Shown in pieces: positions 1 through 5,443 of a stretch of 5,798 nucleotides of DNA. Positions within the stretch are counted from its first letter, which is position 1; each line of letters starts with the position of its first letter. Source of the stretch: an uncultured bacterium. Lineage in GTDB: Bacteria; Bacillota; Clostridia; Lachnospirales; Lachnospiraceae. Where the stretch lies: NCBI GenBank assembly GCA_947086625.1, contig CAMTZV010000115.1:1-5798 (forward strand). Reading direction: 5' to 3'. The notes under the pieces were generated by a model. It was not told the DNA's origin and did no database searches. It saw nothing but the letters and a program-made list of their open reading frames with translations. The translations under genes and the position numbers were made by a program.

Positions 1-850
1 TTGCCCAATCTTCCATGCTCATCGGTATATGGCGTTCCGCCTGAAGCTCGGCATAATCAAGATACAAGGAAACAATCCTTTCTAAAAAGGACAGTTCCTT
101 TTCAGTCAGATAGTTCTTTGCTATTGAAACATCACTTTTTACAATTTTTCCATCAGGCGCATTTCCCCATGAAGTCAATCCCATATGTTCTTTCTGCGCA
201 TCGGCACGCTCTACGATAAGCTCCGCTGCCGTATGCCTGTGGGTAGCATAATGCATTTTATTCTGAACGGTTTTAAAAAAAATTCTTGTAGTTTTAGCAT
301 CTTTGTCATAATCAAAAGCTGTGGCATATAAGTCAGTTACCTTCTGATAAAACTTCCTTTCAGAAAGCCGGATTTCCCGGATATTTTCTAATTGGCGTTC
401 AAAATATTCATCTGTAAACAGAGTACCTTTTTTTAAACGCTCAACATCCATTGTCCAGCCTTGAATCGTATAATCTTTAACAATCTGTCCTGCCCATTTA
501 CGGAACTGCACCGCACGGTCATTATTTACCTTAAATCCAACAGCAATAATAGCCTGAAGATTGTAGTGATTTGTTTTATACTTCTTGCCGTCGGCGGCAG
601 TTATTAAGTATTTCTTAATAACTGAATCTTCCGTTAATTCCCCGTCATCAAAAATTCTTTTTAAATGCTGATTGATGGCGGAAACTGATACACCATACAA
701 AACAGCCATCATCTTTTGTGTCAGCCAGATATTCTCATCTTCATACCGCATTTCTACGCTGCTTTCTTCTCCACCTACCGAAGCGACATAGGTAAGATAT
801 TCCGCAGCACTTGAACGGACTGTTATTTGACGCATCTTCTTTTTTGACAT
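1..850 (-). CDS. RhuM-family (virulence RhuM) protein, 3' end beyond the window
   Basis: Reading leftwards from the ATG at 850 gives 283 codons with no stop, so the C-terminus is lost at the edge. A GGAAGG-type ribosome binding site precedes the ATG by about 8 bases. RhuM hallmarks are visible: an N-terminal HTH-like segment at about residues 41-70 (IWLTQKMMAVLYGVS), then HYNLQAIIAVGFKVNN (95-110) and QFRKWA (115-120). Further on come HTAAELIVERADAQK (206-220), MGLTSW (223-228), and IAKNYL plus LYLDYAELQAERHIPMSMEDW (243-282, shown in part). RhuM proteins are usually about 330-345 residues, so most of the gene is here; some relatives carry a C-terminal Fic/DOC domain, which cannot be judged. 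The family was named from Salmonella pathogenicity island 3; its biochemical role is unknown, and DNA binding is inferred from the N-terminus. The gene is AT-richer than the operon to its right and has its own promoter, consistent with horizontal acquisition. Family call firm, function unknown. Confidence 0.9.
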   Translation of the reverse strand, partial: MSKKKMRQITVRSSAAEYLTYVASVGGEESSVEMRYEDENIWLTQKMMAVLYGVSVSAINQHLKRIFDDGELTEDSVIKKYLITAADGKKYKTNHYNLQAIIAVGFKVNNDRAVQFRKWAGQIVKDYTIQGWTMDVERLKKGTLFTDEYFERQLENIREIRLSERKFYQKVTDLYATAFDYDKDAKTTRIFFKTVQNKMHYATHRHTAAELIVERADAQKEHMGLTSWGNAPDGKIVKSDVSIAKNYLTEKELSFLERIVSLYLDYAELQAERHIPMSMEDWA

Positions 851-885
851 ATAAATGTTCCTTCCACCTGTCTTTCTTGAATTTT

Positions 886-914
886 ATAATAGCATCACAT
901 ATCATATCCCGCAA
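886..914 (-). promoter_or_regulatory. Predicted promoter of the RhuM gene (extended -10)
   Basis: On the minus strand, TTGCGG (909-914) and TATTAT (886-891) are separated by exactly 17 bases. The bases just upstream of the -10 read TGC, giving an extended -10 (TGnTATTAT). The -35 matches the consensus only in TTG. The predicted start site is about 30 bases before the RhuM ATG, so the leader is short. The promoter lies downstream of the terminator at 941-968, so the gene should be expressed independently of the operon to its right. Confidence 0.6.
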
Positions 915-930
915 TACAAATTTCACGCTC

Positions 931-968
931 CAAAGAATAACCGCCTCCGGTAAAACAGCCGGAGGCGG
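931..968 (-). terminator. Rho-independent terminator of the secreted-protein operon
   Basis: A perfect 10-bp inverted repeat, CCGCCTCCGG (941-950) and CCGGAGGCGG (959-968), encloses an 8-base loop. Read on the minus strand, the second arm is followed by TTATTCTTTG, a T-rich tail. It begins 26 bases past the stop of the frame ending at 995, where the operon's transcript should end. The plus-strand side has no T tract, so it is directional. Confidence 0.8.
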
Positions 969-994
969 CCCATAGCACTCGTTTTGCAGATTTC

Positions 995-1206
995 CTACTT
1001 CTTTTTCAGCTTCCCGGTCCTGATCGTATACTCGTACTGCCCGTCCCCGTCCACATAGGCGGTGATGGTTTTTTCATTTACCCCGGTGAGCAGAACCTGG
1101 CTAAACTGCCCCTTGCCCTTCAGGTGAAACAGCTTTTTGCGGTGGGAGCCGTCCAGATTCCAGATGCAGGCCGGATACGCGCCTGCATATTTCTTTTTGC
1201 TTCCAT
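995..1206 (-). pseudogene. Frameshifted short reading frame, third position in the operon
   Basis: An ATG at 1206 sits 6 bases after an AGGAG ribosome binding site (1213-1217) and 53 bases past the stop of the transglutaminase-like gene. Read straight, it gives only 28 codons, stopping at 1120. The adjacent frame from about 1190 down to the TAG at 995-997 looks like real protein: it includes PACIWNLDGSHRKKLF, ITAYVDGDGQYEY and a TGKLKKK end. That frame has no start codon of its own in the right place. One extra A, or a -1 slip, in the AAAAA run at 1193-1197 joins the two into a 70-residue product beginning MEAKKKYAGAYPACIW. The DG..KKL and Y.Y..RTGK..K pattern resembles the last blade of beta-propeller proteins such as the DUF5050 type, so it may instead be a 3' remnant of a larger gene. 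It has no signal peptide. The frameshift reading is inference; sequencing error or real slippage are alternatives. Confidence 0.5.
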
Positions 1207-1212
1207 GCTTTT

Positions 1213-1217
1213 CTCCT
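1213..1217 (-). promoter_or_regulatory. Ribosome binding site pointing to ATG 1206
   Basis: On the minus strand this reads AGGAG within GAGAGAGGAGA, 6 bases before ATG 1206. It is as good as the sites of the intact genes here, and is the main argument that the broken short frame was, or is, a translated gene. Confidence 0.55.
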
Positions 1218-1259
1218 CTCTCAAGGTGGCGCCCGTTCGCAAAGCTCTGCCGCGTCCCT

Positions 1260-3704
1260 TTACAGCGGCAAAAGCTTGCTCTTGCAGTCGTGCTCCGTGC
1301 AATCCGCGCCCTTGCCGTATTTCCCCGTGATCCCGGCGGCGTCAAATCCGCATTTGGTTCCATCGGGGAACTGATACCACAGGGTCACATGGCCCGGGCT
1401 GCCCGGATTGGTGCTCATGGAGCCCTGGCCAATCCACACGCCTTCCCCGGCCGCATACGTTTTCCCGTCAAAGAGATAGGGCAGGCCGAGATCCTCCTTC
1501 GCCACATCCTTCAAAATCTCAGCGGCATAACAGTCCGTGATCCCGCCCTGGAAGGCCATGATGCGAGAAAGCGTGATATCCTCAAACATCCAGTATTCCA
1601 GAATCCAGCCGTCAACCGACCAGTCCTTCCAATAGGTCGGATTTTCATATGGAGATGTCGCCGCGCTGTCGGGATAATGGGTCGTCGCGTTGATATAACC
1701 GCAAATCTTTCCTATTTTATCCCCGTTCGACATCCCTTCTGTCCAGAGCTGCGCCTCAATCCGCTCCCGCACACGCTTGTACAGGGCCTGGTCGAAGGCT
1801 GCGCTCTCGTCCTTTGGCTTGTTGTTCGTCGTGCCGAGATAAATGTAATCCACGGGCGTCCCGTCCCTTTTCGCAATCACCTTCACCACTCTTGTGCCCG
1901 GGCCTAAGTCTACCGTGACCCTTTTCCCGGTGACCCGGATCTCACTGCAGGGCTTGGGACCCTCGTCGTTATATGGAAGCAGGATCTTCTCCGGAGATTT
2001 CAAATTCCGGTTGATCTGGCCTGATCCTGATTCTACCGTCACCCTGGGCGCTGTCCATGCGATGCCCATATCGACAAACATCTTCGCGTAGGCATTCGCC
2101 GTCACGTCCTGCGCCTCAAAGGTTACATGCTCATCCATCCACGCTTCATCCGAATTGCTGAAAAAATTAACGGAGAGCGTGGCCGTCCCGTCCGCTTTTC
2201 TTGCGTTGGCAAAGGCTGTCTTCTTGTAAGGATTTTGTGACGGAAAACAGTCAAATCCATAAGCAGTCGCTTCCTCATATGCCACAATCACCCCTCCGAC
2301 GTACTGCTTTGTGATCGGATAGTGTTTCTCGTCCCCGGCCGCGTTGAGGTAAATTTTTGTCCAGCCCGGCTTTAAGCCCGTTATGGTGCCATCCTTGCCA
2401 AACGAGACAACGCCCTCCGTCAGCGCCTCAAACGTCACCTCGCCATAGGCGCCGGAGACATTGATTTTCTGGCTCTTCCCAACGTGCATATACGCGTTTT
2501 CCAGTGTGGCCGTAATGCTCTGATTTTGTTTATATTTCTTAGTTACGGTGATCGTCCCCACGTAATATTTATTGTATGGCTTGTGGGTATCATCCCCGCC
2601 TGCCCACAGATAAATAGTCGTTTTCCCCTCCTTAAGGGCCGTCATCGTCAGATCCTTGCCGATCGATACAATTCCGTCCGTGGAAAATTTCCATGTCAGC
2701 TCGCCGTACGCTCCGGTAATCTTGATTTTCTGGGTTGACCCGACGGTCATTGTCTTGTTCACCGTCACATTGATGTTCTGGGCTTCCTTTTTCTTCTCCG
2801 ACACGTTAATCTTCGCAACCCGGTATTTGTTGTATGCCCGGTGGTTTTCGTCCCCGCCCGCGCTCACATAAATCGTCGCCGTGCCTGCCTTCAAGGCTGT
2901 GATCGTGCCGTCCCTGCTAACCGATACAATCCCCTCCGGGGAAGCCTCATATGTCAGCTCGCCGTACGCCCCGGAAACCGTTATTTTCTGGCTTTTCCCG
3001 ATCTCCATCGTGGTATCCCCTACCGTCGCCTTGATTGACTGGGCCGCCTTGCTGATCGTGAACTGCTTCACAATGCTGCCGCGGTATTTCCCGATCCCGG
3101 TGATCGTGATGGTAGCCTTCCCGACCTTCACGTTGTCTGAATATGTTACCTTATAATCCTCCCCTTCGGTCAGATCATACGAAACTACGGCCGGTCTGAT
3201 TTCCTTGCCGGTATATTCATATGTACTTTTAAGGGAAATCTCAAAGTCGTCCTCGGACAGCTCCTTTCCGGAGCCGTCATCCTTCGGATTCCCGCCGCTT
3301 CCCGCACCGCTGCCTGCCTTTAGCCGGATGCTTTTTACAGTGCTCCATTTGCCATAGAATTTCCTACTGCCCGCAAGCTTATACGCGCGCACCCGCACAT
3401 AATATTTTCGGCCCTGCGCCAGCCTTGAAACAGAAACGGACGTCTTTTTCGCCGACACGGTTTTGATCTGCTTCTCTTTTGTGAATTTTTTGTCCGCCGC
3501 GGTCTGCACCTGGTATTTCGACGCGCCGGGAACCTTTTTCCAGGAAACCCTGATCTTTCCAGCGCCCGCAATGCGGACCGATTTTACGGTCACCTTCCCC
3601 GGTGCCGTCGCCGCTTTAGCCGGTATGGGGCTGCCGACTCCAAAGCAGAGCAATAAAGCCAGCATCACGCTCATGATTTTTGCAAGCAATGATCTTTTCT
3701 TCAT
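1260..3704 (-). CDS. Secreted multidomain protein with C-terminal transglutaminase-like domain
   Basis: An 814-residue exported protein, numbered from the ATG at 3704. A frame-compatible GTG at 3713 lies one base from the ribosome binding site and is unlikely to be used. Residues 1-31 form a signal peptide (KKR start, hydrophobic core, AKA before the cut). Next come an Fn3-like domain at about 41-129 (VRVRAYK, GKWS), a Gly/Ser linker (131-147), an MBG-like domain (153-219; YTGKEI, GIGKYRG) and three tandem Ig-like repeats (221-475). Residues 476-650 are unrecognised. The end (about 660-791) is transglutaminase-like: ICGYINATTHY, then Cys725 in GGITDCYAAEIL, His772 in GHVTLWYQF and Asp788 in CGFDAAG, in family order and reasonable spacing. 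Such folds include protein cross-linkers, proteases and amidases, so the reaction is open. The tail has a C-x2-H-x-C motif (802-807). No LPXTG, SLH or transmembrane anchor is seen. It follows the PPC/Fn3 gene by 19 bases, so co-transcription is likely. Confidence 0.88.
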   Translation of the reverse strand: MKKRSLLAKIMSVMLALLLCFGVGSPIPAKAATAPGKVTVKSVRIAGAGKIRVSWKKVPGASKYQVQTAADKKFTKEKQIKTVSAKKTSVSVSRLAQGRKYYVRVRAYKLAGSRKFYGKWSTVKSIRLKAGSGAGSGGNPKDDGSGKELSEDDFEISLKSTYEYTGKEIRPAVVSYDLTEGEDYKVTYSDNVKVGKATITITGIGKYRGSIVKQFTISKAAQSIKATVGDTTMEIGKSQKITVSGAYGELTYEASPEGIVSVSRDGTITALKAGTATIYVSAGGDENHRAYNKYRVAKINVSEKKKEAQNINVTVNKTMTVGSTQKIKITGAYGELTWKFSTDGIVSIGKDLTMTALKEGKTTIYLWAGGDDTHKPYNKYYVGTITVTKKYKQNQSITATLENAYMHVGKSQKINVSGAYGEVTFEALTEGVVSFGKDGTITGLKPGWTKIYLNAAGDEKHYPITKQYVGGVIVAYEEATAYGFDCFPSQNPYKKTAFANARKADGTATLSVNFFSNSDEAWMDEHVTFEAQDVTANAYAKMFVDMGIAWTAPRVTVESGSGQINRNLKSPEKILLPYNDEGPKPCSEIRVTGKRVTVDLGPGTRVVKVIAKRDGTPVDYIYLGTTNNKPKDESAAFDQALYKRVRERIEAQLWTEGMSNGDKIGKICGYINATTHYPDSAATSPYENPTYWKDWSVDGWILEYWMFEDITLSRIMAFQGGITDCYAAEILKDVAKEDLGLPYLFDGKTYAAGEGVWIGQGSMSTNPGSPGHVTLWYQFPDGTKCGFDAAGITGKYGKGADCTEHDCKSKLLPL
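2280..3044 (-). repeat. Three tandem ~86-codon Ig-like repeats inside the secreted protein
   Basis: Three copies lie at 2799-3044, 2541-2783 and 2280-2525 (first, second and third in the protein). Each starts near an A/N-Q-x-I pair and contains I-x-V-x-GAYGE-(L/V)-T, followed by a G-(I/V)-VS-x-(G/S)-x-D segment, a T-x-L-K-x-G turn and an IY-x-x-AGGD-like motif. The period is 86-87 residues. The DNA is diverged between copies, though stretches around the GAYGE codons stay similar, so these are old duplications. They most likely form a stalk that holds the enzymatic domain away from the cell; similar Big-type modules in other bacteria are structural or adhesive. Confidence 0.85.
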
Positions 3705-3714
3705 AACGCACACT

Positions 3715-3720
3715 TCCTCC
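3715..3720 (-). promoter_or_regulatory. Ribosome binding site that fixes the start at 3704
   Basis: On the minus strand 3715-3720 reads GGAGGA. The upstream GTG (3711-3713) is only one base away, too close for initiation, while ATG 3704 is 10 bases away. The choice removes three residues from the longest reading and puts the basic KKR directly after the start, as expected for a signal peptide. The site lies between this gene and the stop of the upstream gene at 3724. Confidence 0.75.
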
Positions 3721-3723
3721 CGG

Positions 3724-4842
3724 CTACTTTTTAATCTTCACCGCTTTTTTGCCGCTCCATTTGCCGTACACCTTCGTACCGTTGACGAGCTCGTAAGCGC
3801 GGACTTTGACGTAATATTTCTTATTTTTTGACAGGCCGTAGCATGTCACGCTTGTCTCGGAAGCGCCAAGCTCCTTTTTCTCAACGCCGCTCTTGAAATT
3901 TGATTTTTTCGAGTACCACAGCTCATAGCCTGATGCGCCGGAGACGCCGCTCCACTTTACGGTCATGCTTCGGCTGCCGGAATTTTTCACGCTTTTGAGC
4001 TTCGGGGCCGCGGTATTCTTTTTTGTATAGTCGATGGAAAACGTGTAGGAGCCGGTTCCGCTGTTTACATTCTCCTTTGCGACAGCGAGATAATACGTGC
4101 CCTTCTTTAACGCCACAAGCCGTGAATCCTTATAGCCCGCGCTCACAACGTTCGTGTAAACCGGATTTAAGGACGCGTCATAAATGCCGTACTGAACCTT
4201 ATCGCTCACGGCGTTTGTAATGTTAAACGTGATCTTTCCCTCCGCAGGCACCTGAAACCGGAAATAGTCAATATCGTCGTTCCACGCGAGCACGCCCTTG
4301 TACTTCTTTTTCAGGTCGATCGCGGAGGCGTTTGACGCCATGTCGTTGTTGGAATCCTGCGTTTCCGTGAAGCTCTCGCCTGCGGTATCCAAATTGGCGA
4401 CGAAAGAGAACGTCTGGTTGCGGGCTTCACTTACCATCATGTAGTAATCGCCGCCTGTCAAATATACAGGCTTTAGCGTAAAGGAAAGATCGTGCATCCT
4501 GGCATAATAGATTTGCGTCTGGGACGCATCGTAAATATAAATATACAAATAATCGTAACCGCCCTTCGGCTTTCTTTCAAATCCCATATCCAGCCTGCCT
4601 GCTTCGCTTAACGAGAACCTGTAAAAGCGTCTGCCGCTGCTCTCCGAGAGTGTCCCCGCCGTCGACGTCCCGAACACCAGCTCCCGCGCCGTCGCAAAGC
4701 TCGTGTTCGTCTCCGTCGGAAGTCCTGTCTCCTCCGCGTGCACGGTCTGCTGTGCCGCAGGCAGCCCCGTCATCGCCCCAAACGCCGTAAGTGTCGCCAG
4801 CAGCCCCGCCAGCACTCTTTTTCGGAATTCTTTTCTCACCAT
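3724..4842 (-). CDS. Secreted protein with two PPC-like domains and a C-terminal Fn3 domain
   Basis: The protein is 372 residues. The ATG at 4842 is preceded 7 bases upstream by AGGAGGA (4850-4856). Residues 1-36 form a signal peptide: basic start, Leu/Ala core, cleavage after VHA. Two beta-sandwich domains of the bacterial pre-peptidase C-terminal (PPC) type follow. The first, about 45-150, has GTLSESSGRRFYRFSL and LTGGDYYMMV. The second, about 160-272, has GVLAWNDDIDYFRFQV and LKKGTYYLAV. Residues 280-372 form an Fn3-like domain with WSGVSGASGYELWYS and KKYYVKVRAY, ending in a Lys-rich tail. PPC domains usually accompany secreted peptidases as binding or targeting modules; no peptidase domain is present, so a binding or structural role at the cell surface is inferred. 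It is the first gene of the operon, directly behind the promoter at 4904-4932, and its Fn3 domain resembles the one near the start of the next protein. No membrane or sortase anchor is visible. Domain call fairly firm, function unknown. Confidence 0.88.
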   Translation of the reverse strand: MVRKEFRKRVLAGLLATLTAFGAMTGLPAAQQTVHAEETGLPTETNTSFATARELVFGTSTAGTLSESSGRRFYRFSLSEAGRLDMGFERKPKGGYDYLYIYIYDASQTQIYYARMHDLSFTLKPVYLTGGDYYMMVSEARNQTFSFVANLDTAGESFTETQDSNNDMASNASAIDLKKKYKGVLAWNDDIDYFRFQVPAEGKITFNITNAVSDKVQYGIYDASLNPVYTNVVSAGYKDSRLVALKKGTYYLAVAKENVNSGTGSYTFSIDYTKKNTAAPKLKSVKNSGSRSMTVKWSGVSGASGYELWYSKKSNFKSGVEKKELGASETSVTCYGLSKNKKYYVKVRAYELVNGTKVYGKWSGKKAVKIKK

Positions 4843-4879
4843 TTTTAGTTCCTCCTGTTTCTCCTGATCGTTTTATATG

Positions 4880-4905
4880 ATGTGTACATTACATATTGTA
4901 TACAT
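4880..4905. promoter_or_regulatory. Imperfect 26-bp palindrome at the operon start site, candidate operator
   Basis: The 26 bases starting ATGTGTACATT and ending GTATACAT match their own reverse complement at 10 of 13 paired positions, with outer arms ATGT(G/A)TACA. The palindrome abuts the -10 hexamer (4904-4909) and covers the predicted transcription start near 4897, a classical repressor position. No known operator consensus is recognised. The divergent HTH protein at 5181 is one possible ligand, by location only. Confidence 0.45.
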
Positions 4906-4932
4906 TATATCACTTGCGCATACTTTATGCAA
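4904..4932 (-). promoter_or_regulatory. Predicted promoter of the secreted-protein operon (perfect extended -10)
   Basis: On the minus strand TTGCAT (4927-4932) is followed after exactly 17 bases by TATAAT (4904-4909), preceded by TGA, giving a perfect TGnTATAAT extended -10. The -35 matches only in TTG, which an extended -10 can offset. The predicted start near 4897 gives a leader of about 55 bases ending in a strong ribosome binding site. It drives the PPC/Fn3 gene, the transglutaminase-like gene and the short broken frame, with termination at 941-968. Confidence 0.75.
4918..4930. promoter_or_regulatory. 13-bp dyad between the divergent promoters, possible second operator
   Basis: GCATA (4918-4922) and TATGC (4926-4930) form a perfect 5-bp dyad around CTT. 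It is flanked by TTGC at 4914 and overlaps GCAA at 4929, so the symmetry partly extends. It overlaps the -35 of the operon promoter and the weak -35 of the plus-strand candidate, so a protein bound here could affect both. No known binding motif is recognised. Confidence 0.3.
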
Positions 4933-4953
4933 GAGTTGGATTTCCAGTATAAT
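4925..4953 (+). promoter_or_regulatory. Weak candidate promoter for the HTH gene
   Basis: A perfect TATAAT (4948-4953) lies on the plus strand. The hexamer 17 bases upstream, TTATGC (4925-4930), is a poor -35, and there is no extended -10. If used, transcription would start near 4960 and give the HTH gene a leader of about 220 bases containing all the hairpins at 4973-5150. Confidence 0.35.
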
Positions 4954-4972
4954 AATCCCAGCTAACAGTTGG

Positions 4973-5150
4973 GTTACGATTCACGGCCCGGGAGGCCGCT
5001 CATAGTAACGATTCGGGGCGATATTTCAAATTTTGCCTGCATGAATGAGCACGTCTCACAGTCGATGAGGGGAGCGCCCGTTCATGAGCAGAGTTAGGAT
5101 GCATCAGCAGCAGGAAAGCGCCGTAGGCGCCTCTGCGAATAGCGCAGGCC
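4973..5150 (+). other. Hairpin-rich non-coding leader upstream of the HTH gene
   Basis: This fills most of the 338-base gap between the start codons at 4842 and 5181. Three main hairpins can be drawn. The first (4973-5009) pairs GTTAC with GTAAC outside and CGGCC (4984-4988) with GGCCG (4994-4998) inside, separated by a 3x3 internal loop and an AT/AT step. The second (5118-5130) pairs GCGCC with GGCGC around GTA. The third (5133-5147) pairs CTGCG with CGCAG around AATAG. A looser pairing, CATGAA (5040-5045) with TTCATG (5081-5086), brackets the middle. Near-identical decamers GTTACGATTC (4973-4982) and GTAACGATTC (5005-5014) mark the ends of hairpin one. No known riboswitch, T-box or tRNA is recognised. 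It could be a cis-regulatory RNA, a small RNA, or a dispersed intergenic repeat. Confidence 0.45.
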
Positions 5151-5180
5151 GAACTGTTATATTCAAAAAGGAGATGAGAG

Positions 5181-5399
5181 ATGCTGCGTTTACGAATATT
5201 GGAAATTTTGGAAGAACAAAACCACACGAAATACTGGCTTTATAAGCAAATGGATCTGAGCTATCAGAATTTTAACCGGCTGGTGAACAATGAGACAAAA
5301 TCGATTCGTTTTGAAAATCTCGACGCGCTCAGCACAATTTTAGACTGCCCCGTCGGAGAGCTATTTGAAAAAACAGGAGATAAGCAGGAAGCACCGTAA
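5181..5399 (+). CDS. Small XRE (Cro/C1-type) HTH transcriptional regulator
   Basis: The protein is 72 residues. AGGAG (5169-5173) lies 7 bases before the ATG. The product is almost only a Cro/C1-type helix-turn-helix of the short HTH_26 kind: helix one at about residues 2-12, HTH helices at about 17-25 (KYWLYKQMD) and 27-36 (SYQNFNRLVN, the recognition helix), then RFENLDALSTILDCPVGELFE (43-63, shown in part), the typical last two helices. There is no ligand or oligomerisation domain, so it probably binds DNA as a dimer through the HTH alone. It faces away from the secreted-protein operon across a shared regulatory gap, making it the best local candidate to bind the palindromes at 4880-4905 or 4918-4930; target and direction of control are not shown by sequence. 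Its last codons overlap a terminator for the converging gene. Confidence 0.88.
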   Translation: MLRLRILEILEEQNHTKYWLYKQMDLSYQNFNRLVNNETKSIRFENLDALSTILDCPVGELFEKTGDKQEAP

Positions 5400-5419
5400 T
5401 GCTTACCGGCCTGTCTCCT
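5368..5419 (-). terminator. Candidate rho-independent terminator of the converging minus-strand gene
   Basis: On the minus strand, AGGAGA (5414-5419) and TAAGCA (5400-5405) can both pair with the contiguous TGCTTATCTCCT (5375-5386), leaving an 8-base bulge on the 5' side. One base later comes TTTTTT (5368-5373). It follows the gene stop at 5444 and lies inside the end of the HTH gene. A competing 9-bp inverted repeat overlaps it (see findings). On the plus strand there is no good T tract. Confidence 0.5.
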
Positions 5420-5443
5420 TTCGTCTGGTGCTTCCGGGAAAGC

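Noticed and set aside
741..926. A 61-codon minus-strand frame
   Set aside because: It overlaps the start of the RhuM gene out of frame and runs through its promoter and ribosome binding site.
995..1363. A 122-codon reading of the frame ending at 995, starting at 1363
   Set aside because: Its first third overlaps the end of the transglutaminase-like gene in another frame and reads as random Arg-rich sequence; only the part from about 1200 downward looks coding.
1137..1907. A 256-codon open frame on the plus strand
   Set aside because: It lies opposite the C-terminal part of the transglutaminase-like gene, has unnatural Arg/Pro/Ala-rich composition and no ribosome binding site or recognisable domain; the minus-strand frame has clear domains.
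2280..3044. A CRISPR-like array suggested by regularly spaced similar DNA
   Set aside because: The spacing of about 258-261 bases is a whole number of codons and the repeats encode protein domains.
3620..3704. Lipoprotein signal (Cys20) in the transglutaminase-like protein
   Set aside because: The residues before Cys20 are LLL, which does not fit a lipobox, and a good signal peptidase I site (AKA) follows at 29-31.
4973..5014. A tRNA or known riboswitch at the first hairpin
   Set aside because: There is one hairpin with an internal loop, no cloverleaf, no T-loop GTTCGA and no recognisable aptamer core.
5041..5097. An 18-codon plus-strand frame as a possible leader peptide of the HTH gene
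   Set aside because: No ribosome binding site precedes the ATG, the peptide shows no run of regulatory codons, and short frames like this are expected by chance.
5000..5227. A 75-codon minus-strand frame opposite the HTH leader and start
   Set aside because: It is antisense to the hairpin region and the first HTH codons, has no convincing ribosome binding site, and resembles no known protein.
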